This document shows, piece after piece, positions 58,794 through 64,000 of a stretch of DNA of 64,000 nt. The DNA comes from Clostridia bacterium (lineage in GTDB: Bacteria > Bacillota > DSM-521 > Neomoorellales > SLTJ01). The translations under genes were made by a program, and so were the position numbers. Location of the stretch: NCBI GenBank assembly GCA_004347685.1, contig SLTJ01000037.1:71417-135416 (forward strand), given 5' to 3'. The notes below the pieces were generated by a model, which saw only the letters and a program-made list of their open reading frames with translations, made no database searches and was not told the DNA's origin. The first letter of the stretch is position 1; each line of letters starts with the position of its first letter.

Positions 58794-60956
58794 CTATTCG
58801 CCGACAGTTCCCCGTACCCCTCCCTCCCAGATATATAGCTGCCCCCGGCCAATGCGGCTGATACGCCCCATCAAGGCCGGATTCGAGCGTTCCCCCATGA
58901 GACAGACGACCGAAATACCTATCCCCTCCCGGGCCATCCGCACCGCCTGTTCCAGAGCGTATCCCTCCGGCCGGTCTTTAGGGGCGGTAGCCTCACCGTC
59001 AGAAATGAGGATAATTTGCCTCCGCCCGCCGTCCGGCGGCTTTTTGGCCAGCACCTTGCGGGCTGCTTCCAGACCGGCGCCGATGTTGGTAAAGGCGTTC
59101 AATTCCACTTCCAGGTCCACCAGGGCCCGGCTGACTCGGGCCAAGTTTTTACTTAGGGATACCACTTCCCTGGCCTCATTGGCAAAGGAAACCACGGCCA
59201 CCTGATCCTTCTGGGCCAGGTGGGTCAGGGCCAGTTGCAGCGCCACTTTTTTGGCCAGCCAGAACTTCTGCAATTCCGCCATGGTACTGGATACGTCCAG
59301 GCAGAGAACCGCTTCCAGCCGGGTGCGGTTCTCCCGCTGCCAGGCTACCAAATCCTCTCGCTTTATCTCCCGCTGGCCGCGCTTCACCGTCCGGCGGAGG
59401 GTATCCCGCAGGGAAAGGTCACGATAGCCGTCGCCCGTAGTAAAGGGTTTTACCCCGATTATTTCCCCCCGCGCCCACGGCAGGCGCCGGCCTACCCGCC
59501 CACCTTCTTCGGCTGGCATCTCCTGGCTGGCAAAACCTTCGGCTACCAGCCGGCCGATCAGGACCTTCAGACTCTCCGTGCTCAAGCGCCATCCTTCGCC
59601 GCCGGAAGATAGCACCGCTTCTTCTTCTAGGTAGTGCAGGGCCTCCTTTAGCGCTTCAATCTCCAGAGCCCGCAACGCCCTCCCCTGGACACCGCTCTCC
59701 CCTAACTTGCCTGCCAAAAAACGCTGGAAAATCTTGCTGAGCTCCCATGAAGGGTTATCTTTAAGCATCTTGACCAGGGAATGAAAATATCCGCGCTTGA
59801 GGTCCCGGCGAAACTCCTCGTTCATGGCTATTTCCTCCGCCAGGTTTTCCAGGGCCTCCCGGGGCAGAAAGCCCCCCTGGGAGCGGCACTGCGGCCGGCC
59901 GCTCACCACCGCCACCACCATGTCGTCAATGATGGCTTCCGGGGAATGGGATTCGGCTAGGGCGGGATGAACCTTGACGGCACCGGCCAGGCTGACCTCG
60001 GCCGCACGGCGCAAAATTACCTCCTCGGATGCCAGGTACCCGGACGCCTGCAACTCGGAATAGGCCCTGGCCAGTTCCCCGAAGCGCACTGCCGCCCTGG
60101 TGCTGGCCCCGCGCTCGAGGCGGGGATCGTGGCGGGAACGGTGCGCCACGTCAACCACGGTCCCGGCCACCGAAGCCGCTATGTTCCGCTCCACCAGCAA
60201 CCCCTTTTCCAGGCGGTAACTCTCCAGGTAGTTAACCTGAATTACGTCAAAATAGTCCAGGATAAACCCGGGTAGCCTAGCCAACCCCTGACCGTCCACC
60301 GTGGCCACTACCAAGGTATCAATGGCCAGCACCAACTCGCTCTCCGGGAGTACCAGTTCCCCTTCCAGTACATACCGCAAGAGCCCCAGGACCCGCCCCG
60401 GCATCCGCTCCAGAAAATCTACCACGAGCAAGGCGTTATTCGCCTGCCAAAGCCGGCCGGGTACCATGCCCCGCAAATCGCCGTGACCGTAGCGTAAGAG
60501 CCGGCGAGGGTCTACGCCGCCTAGCAAATCCTCCGGCTGTAGTTCCCCGCTTCCTTGCAGGCGAACCACTCGCTCCCGGGCCGGCCAGGGCATCGCTTCC
60601 CCATGGCTCAAGCCGGCGCGGCACCACGGGCACCCTGTGAGGCCGGGGAGGCAGTTGACCGGGCAGCCGCTAACCCGGGCCGTATCCTCCAAAAAATGCC
60701 ATAAATTTAGGGCCAAGGTGGTTTTCCCGCAGCCAGGAGGCCCTACCAGCAAGATATTGTGCCCGGCCAGCAGGCTGGAAAGCACTTCCCGGCCGGGGGT
60801 GCAGTTGAGGTATACCTCACCCACCATGACTTCGGCCGGCAGCCGGCCACCGGCCAGGAAGCGCATTACGCCGGCTGCTATCTCCTGCCGCAGCCCGGCC
60901 ATAGCGGCCCCCGGCCCGGCTCCAACTCCCTGGTTTTTCAAACCTTCACCCGGCAA
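58794..60956 (-). CDS. AAA+ ATPase-VWA fusion protein with Cys4 insert (chelatase/MoxR-VWA type)
   Basis: 720 residues. AAA+ domain (about 40-330) with Walker A VGPPGCGKTT but a degenerate Walker B (NALLVVDFLERM, Phe in place of the catalytic Glu). A Cys insert (SGCPVNC...GCPWCRAG) lies between them. A helical middle is followed by a von Willebrand A domain (about 545-710) with MIDAS DVSSTMAELQ, TNIGAGLEAA and ISDGEATAP. The design matches BchD/ChlD-like partners of an active AAA+ subunit, here the adjacent gene. Start TTG overlaps that gene by 11 bases. Likely role: ATP-driven insertion or remodelling on an unknown metalloprotein (inference). Confidence 0.85.
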   Translation of the reverse strand: MPGEGLKNQGVGAGPGAAMAGLRQEIAAGVMRFLAGGRLPAEVMVGEVYLNCTPGREVLSSLLAGHNILLVGPPGCGKTTLALNLWHFLEDTARVSGCPVNCLPGLTGCPWCRAGLSHGEAMPWPARERVVRLQGSGELQPEDLLGGVDPRRLLRYGHGDLRGMVPGRLWQANNALLVVDFLERMPGRVLGLLRYVLEGELVLPESELVLAIDTLVVATVDGQGLARLPGFILDYFDVIQVNYLESYRLEKGLLVERNIAASVAGTVVDVAHRSRHDPRLERGASTRAAVRFGELARAYSELQASGYLASEEVILRRAAEVSLAGAVKVHPALAESHSPEAIIDDMVVAVVSGRPQCRSQGGFLPREALENLAEEIAMNEEFRRDLKRGYFHSLVKMLKDNPSWELSKIFQRFLAGKLGESGVQGRALRALEIEALKEALHYLEEEAVLSSGGEGWRLSTESLKVLIGRLVAEGFASQEMPAEEGGRVGRRLPWARGEIIGVKPFTTGDGYRDLSLRDTLRRTVKRGQREIKREDLVAWQRENRTRLEAVLCLDVSSTMAELQKFWLAKKVALQLALTHLAQKDQVAVVSFANEAREVVSLSKNLARVSRALVDLEVELNAFTNIGAGLEAARKVLAKKPPDGGRRQIILISDGEATAPKDRPEGYALEQAVRMAREGIGISVVCLMGERSNPALMGRISRIGRGQLYIWEGGVRGTVGE

Positions 60957-61986
60957 GGCTGCCGACCTCCGCCCGCAGCAAGTCCTTGAGAAAGCCTTCG
61001 CGGTCGTTGTAATACCTGGAATCAGGAGTGATCTTCAGGCGTCCCCCCAGGGCCGAGGAGGCCATGCGGAGGATTTCCTCCGAACCGGGCTGTTCCTTAC
61101 CTTTAATTATGGCCAGGGCCTGGACCTTCTCGTAGAGGGCCAGGGTACCCCGCACGCTCACGCCCCGCTCCAGTTCGTCCGCCCAGGGCTTCTGCCTGGT
61201 AGCCCTCACGATCTTCACTATCTGGTCCAAGGTGCGCTCGCCCACTTCCACTCCGTTGAGCCTGACCCCATAGCGTCTGGCTATCTCTTTTTCAATCTCC
61301 GGCGATTCCGGGTATCCCAGCTTCACCACATCAAAGCGGTCCAGGAGAACGTCGGAAAGTTCCTCTACCCCCGCAGTCTCCGCCGGGTTCATGGTGCCGA
61401 TCATGACGAAGTTGGCCGGATAATCAATTTCATAGTTGCCGATGGTAGCAATTCCTTCCTCCAATACCTGCAAGAGGGCATTCTGTAACTTTTCCGCTAC
61501 CCGGTTGAGTTCATCAAAAAACACCACCCCGCGGTTACCCCGCAGGAGTTTACCCGGCTTGAAAGCCCGGTAATCCTGGGGCCCGTACTCAAAGGCCAGC
61601 ACCGGGTCAATATCCCCGAGAAGGTCCTCCACGGTCAGGTCCGGCGACCCCTGGAGACGGAGGAAGCGATCTTTCCCCGGCAGGAAGGTGGCTTCCAGTT
61701 CCTCCGCTCTGGCTACCCGGGCCCGGCACAGAGGACATACCGGATCGGCCGGATGACAGTGGTAAGGGCAGCCCTTAACCACCTCCACCGGCGGGAGGAT
61801 AGAGGCAATCCGCTTGGCCATGGTAGTCTTGCCCACGCCCGGCGGCCCTTCCAGGATAATGTGATGGTCGGCCAGGAGGGAGGTGATGATCTTTTCCTTC
61901 CCCTCCTCCTGGCCGAGAATATTGGCAAAGGCGTCTTCTTTTTTTCTGACAAAGTCCAGTATTACTTCTCTCAATCCTTCAATCAT
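60946..61986 (-). CDS. MoxR/ChlI-like AAA+ ATPase with Cys4 insert
   Basis: 346 residues. Walker A EGPPGVGKTTMAKR, canonical Walker B RGVVFFDELNRVAEKLQNALLQ, sensor 1 IGTMNPAETAG and arginine-finger region LLDRFDVVKLGYPE. Between Walker A and B, GCPYHC and VCPLCRARV give four Cys with the same spacing as in its partner, suggesting a shared zinc site. It should be the active ATPase of the pair, with the VWA fusion as adaptor. The genes overlap and are co-transcribed. The acyl-CoA dehydrogenase gene lies 22 bp upstream on the same strand. Confidence 0.88.
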   Translation of the reverse strand: MIEGLREVILDFVRKKEDAFANILGQEEGKEKIITSLLADHHIILEGPPGVGKTTMAKRIASILPPVEVVKGCPYHCHPADPVCPLCRARVARAEELEATFLPGKDRFLRLQGSPDLTVEDLLGDIDPVLAFEYGPQDYRAFKPGKLLRGNRGVVFFDELNRVAEKLQNALLQVLEEGIATIGNYEIDYPANFVMIGTMNPAETAGVEELSDVLLDRFDVVKLGYPESPEIEKEIARRYGVRLNGVEVGERTLDQIVKIVRATRQKPWADELERGVSVRGTLALYEKVQALAIIKGKEQPGSEEILRMASSALGGRLKITPDSRYYNDREGFLKDLLRAEVGSLAG

Positions 61987-62008
61987 GAGCTTTTATTCTA
62001 GCCTCCTG

Positions 62009-63154
62009 TCAGTCTTCCAGCAAAGCCCTGGCGATAACCACCCTCTGTACTTGGTTTGTCCCCTCAACGATCTGGGTTACCTTGGCCTCCCGCATCAGCC
62101 GCTCCACCGGGTACTCCCGCATGTATCCATAACCGCCGAAGACCTGCACCGCGTCACAGGTCACCTGCATGGCCGTATCGGTGGCAAAGCACTTGGCCAT
62201 GGAAGAAGCCCGCTGCGCCTCTTTGCTTTTGTAATCCCGGTCGGCCAGGAAAGCCGCGTTATAAACAAGCTGCCTGGCGGCCTCTACCTTTATGGCCATA
62301 TCGGCCAGCATGAACTGTATCCCCTGAAACTTCGCTATAGGCTGCCCGAATTGAACCCGCGTCTTGGCATAGGCCACGGCTTCGTCCAGAGCCACCTGGG
62401 CCAGCCCCACCGCCCGAGCCGCTGTCACCGGCCTGGAGGTGGTGAGGATCTTCATGGCTTCCATGAAGCCCTCGCCCTCTGCCCCTACCAGGTTTTCCCG
62501 CGGTACGCGTACATCCTCCAGGATAACCTCGCAGGCGTGGTTACCCTTGTGAGCCATTTTCTTTTCAATCTTGCCTATTCCCAGCCCAGGTGTACCTTTG
62601 TTAATGATAAAAGCGCTTATACCTCTGGCTTTCTTCTCTGGATCGGTCTTGGCAAATAAAGTGAATATGTCAGCCACGTCGGCATGGGTGATGAATATCT
62701 TACGACCGTTGATAACGTAGTAATCCCCATCCCGAACGGCCCGGCTCTGCATGCTTACGTTATCCGACCCGGCCCCGGGTTCAGTGAGGGCAAAGGCCGG
62801 AATGAACTCGCCGCTCGCTATCCTCGGCAGGTACTTGCGTTTCTGTTCTTCACTGCCCGAAAGCAAGATCAATTTAGAACCCAAAGCTTGGCCGGCAAGG
62901 ATTACGGCTGCATCGGAGCACCCCTGGGCCACCTCTTCCACCGCCAGGCAGAGGTCTACCACCCCGCCGCCGCTGCCACCGTACTCTTCAGGGAAGTGGA
63001 TGCCGAAAAGACCATTTTCGCGAAAAAGCTCAACGATATCCCATGGGAACTCGCCCGTATTATCAATCTCCGCGGCCCGCGGCTTAAGCTTTTCCCGGGC
63101 CATCCGCCTGACCATGGCCTGCAACATCTGTTGTTCTTCAGTCAAAGGGATCAT
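62009..63154 (-). CDS. acyl-CoA dehydrogenase
   Basis: 381 residues, the standard length. FAD-dependent alpha,beta-dehydrogenation of an acyl-CoA. FALTEPGAGSDNVSMQSRAV and KIFITHADVADIF are the flavin-binding signatures. The catalytic Glu is in TQIVEGTNQVQR near the end. QVFGGYGYMREYPVERLMREAK is standard. The 3-ketoacyl-CoA thiolase gene lies 46 bp upstream on the same strand, so the two fit a beta-oxidation or butyrate-type pathway. Chain-length preference is not evident. Confidence 0.94.
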   Translation of the reverse strand: MIPLTEEQQMLQAMVRRMAREKLKPRAAEIDNTGEFPWDIVELFRENGLFGIHFPEEYGGSGGGVVDLCLAVEEVAQGCSDAAVILAGQALGSKLILLSGSEEQKRKYLPRIASGEFIPAFALTEPGAGSDNVSMQSRAVRDGDYYVINGRKIFITHADVADIFTLFAKTDPEKKARGISAFIINKGTPGLGIGKIEKKMAHKGNHACEVILEDVRVPRENLVGAEGEGFMEAMKILTTSRPVTAARAVGLAQVALDEAVAYAKTRVQFGQPIAKFQGIQFMLADMAIKVEAARQLVYNAAFLADRDYKSKEAQRASSMAKCFATDTAMQVTCDAVQVFGGYGYMREYPVERLMREAKVTQIVEGTNQVQRVVIARALLED

Positions 63155-63200
63155 CTTGCTCCGCCCCCTTACTCTGTAATTGTTCTTACCTGGTATCTAA

Positions 63201-64000
63201 TTACCTGTTGTCAGGAACTTGTACCAATACCGCGTCCCCCTGGGCCAGGCCTCCGCAAATGGCCGCAACCCCATAACCGCCGCCGCGTCGCGCCAACTCA
63301 TAGGCCAGGGTCATAACCAGCCGCGCCCCGCTGGCCGCCAGGGGATGCCCGATTGCGATGGCCCCGCCGTTCACATTGGTAATGGCCCGCAGGTAGGTCA
63401 GTACAGCTTCATCCTCACCGGCCAGCACCCGGGTGCTGACCAGGGGCATAGCGGCAAAAGCCTCATTAATCTCAATCAGGCTCAGGTCGGCCAAATTCAA
63501 GCCCACCCTCCGCAGAGCCTCCTTGATGGCCAGGGCCGGCACCACTGGGATCAGGCGCGGCTCCGAAGCGATGGCAGCTACCGTCAGCACCTCGGCCAGG
63601 GGTTCCTTGCCCAGCCGGCCCAGCCCCTCCTCACTGACCATAAGGATGGCCGAAGCCCCGTCGTTGAGGCCCGGGGAATTTCCCGCCGTGCAGGTAGGGC
63701 TGCCAAAAATAGGCGACAACTTGGCTAGACCTTCTAAGGTGGTATGCGATTTGGGAAACTCATCTTCACCAAAAAGCCGGGTTGCCCCCTTGCCGGCGGG
63801 TACTTCCACGGGAACGATTTCCATGGCGAACTTGCCTTCCCGGCGGGCCAGGTCGCAGCGCATCTGGGAGCTGTATGCCCACTCATCCTGTTCCTGCCGC
63901 CCTACCCCATACTCCACCGCCACCTCACCCGCGTCCACGGCCACAGGATTGTAATCCCTGTAACCCAGGGGCCAGATAGGGTCTTCCCAACTGAAGGGAC
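63201..64000 (-). CDS. thiolase (acetyl-CoA acetyltransferase family), C-terminal part
   Basis: The frame is open to the right edge, so the 5' part, with the acyl-forming Cys, lies outside the window; about 266 residues are seen. YGVGRQEQDEWAYSSQMR, NSPGLNDGASAILMVSEEGL, EINEAFAAMPLVSTR, NVNGGAIAIGHPLAASGARLV (catalytic His) and the second Cys in AAICGGLAQGDAVLVQ identify a thiolase. It condenses or cleaves 3-ketoacyl-CoA. It is upstream of, and in line with, the acyl-CoA dehydrogenase gene. Confidence 0.94.
   Translation of the reverse strand, partial: PFSWEDPIWPLGYRDYNPVAVDAGEVAVEYGVGRQEQDEWAYSSQMRCDLARREGKFAMEIVPVEVPAGKGATRLFGEDEFPKSHTTLEGLAKLSPIFGSPTCTAGNSPGLNDGASAILMVSEEGLGRLGKEPLAEVLTVAAIASEPRLIPVVPALAIKEALRRVGLNLADLSLIEINEAFAAMPLVSTRVLAGEDEAVLTYLRAITNVNGGAIAIGHPLAASGARLVMTLAYELARRGGGYGVAAICGGLAQGDAVLVQVPDNR

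Noticed and set aside
1-64000. CRISPR arrays, tRNA and rRNA genes, transposases or prophage
   Set aside because: No regularly spaced repeats, cloverleaf sequences, rRNA cores, transposase or phage genes were recognised.

Overview
The window looks like chromosomal DNA of a GC-rich, endospore-forming Firmicute of the Moorella/Desulfotomaculum type (inference). Support comes from spoVT, a yabG remnant, the cdaA-cdaR-glmM-glmS cluster with a glmS ribozyme, S-layer-homology (SLH) proteins, an ndoA/ndoAI toxin-antitoxin pair, DUF881 proteins, and corrinoid/tetrahydrofolate methyltransferases typical of acetogen-like anaerobes. I see no rRNA, tRNA, CRISPR array or transposase. Most genes are on the minus strand; plus-strand genes are dnaE (partial), two DUF881 genes, spoVT, comEC, a ferritin-like gene and a DedA-like gene.

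Layout: 1-3.5 kb, dnaE tail, a membrane-anchored protein, a sensor kinase and 5-formyl-THF cyclo-ligase with a DnaA-box cluster behind it. 3.5-6.3 kb, the t6A genes tsaE-tsaB-rimI-tsaD. 6.5-12.8 kb, thiC, a class I amidotransferase, ndoAI-ndoA, alr, nnr and acpS. 12.8-18.2 kb, cdaA-cdaR-glmM-ribozyme-glmS (c-di-AMP and amino-sugar synthesis). 18.5-20 kb, two DUF881 genes. 20.2-29.9 kb, the branched-chain amino-acid operon ilvE-ilvD-ilvB-ilvN-leuA-leuC-leuD-cimA, with no ilvC or leuB, read from a strong promoter through a repeat-filled leader that ends in a terminator. 30.5-38.2 kb, a yabG fragment, an SLH protein, a nucleotide-sugar dehydrogenase fragment and a 1701-residue subtilase-SLH protein. 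38.5-42.8 kb, spoVT, a Uma2 nuclease-like protein and comEC. 42.8-53.5 kb, an accessory region of corrinoid methyl-transfer genes. 53.8-64 kb, ferritin-like protein, S41 protease, DedA-like protein, adenine-deaminase-like protein, an AAA+/VWA pair, acyl-CoA dehydrogenase and thiolase.

The most unusual part is 42.8-53.5 kb. An operon encodes an MttB-family methyltransferase, a methyl-THF methyltransferase, a corrinoid protein, a stand-alone MetH-type reactivation domain, ProA, a GCS2-type glutamate ligase and a SAM methyltransferase. Almost every member carries a lesion: two frameshifts, an internal deletion of about 150-170 codons, a start codon that reads GGG, and a 14-G homopolymer. Transporter fragments lie to its left. 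It is either a decaying quaternary-amine or glutamate-linked methylation system or a stretch with several sequence errors. A second intact MttB homologue lies beside it.

The intergenic DNA is full of small repeats: a heptamer-plus-hairpin family with compensatory stem changes, a nested palindromic element ending in CCGGCACTCAAC, a 135-bp element with TAACTACTCAG ends, and an AGGAGGATTTTCC...CGAATA motif. Some have changed protein ends or interrupted genes.
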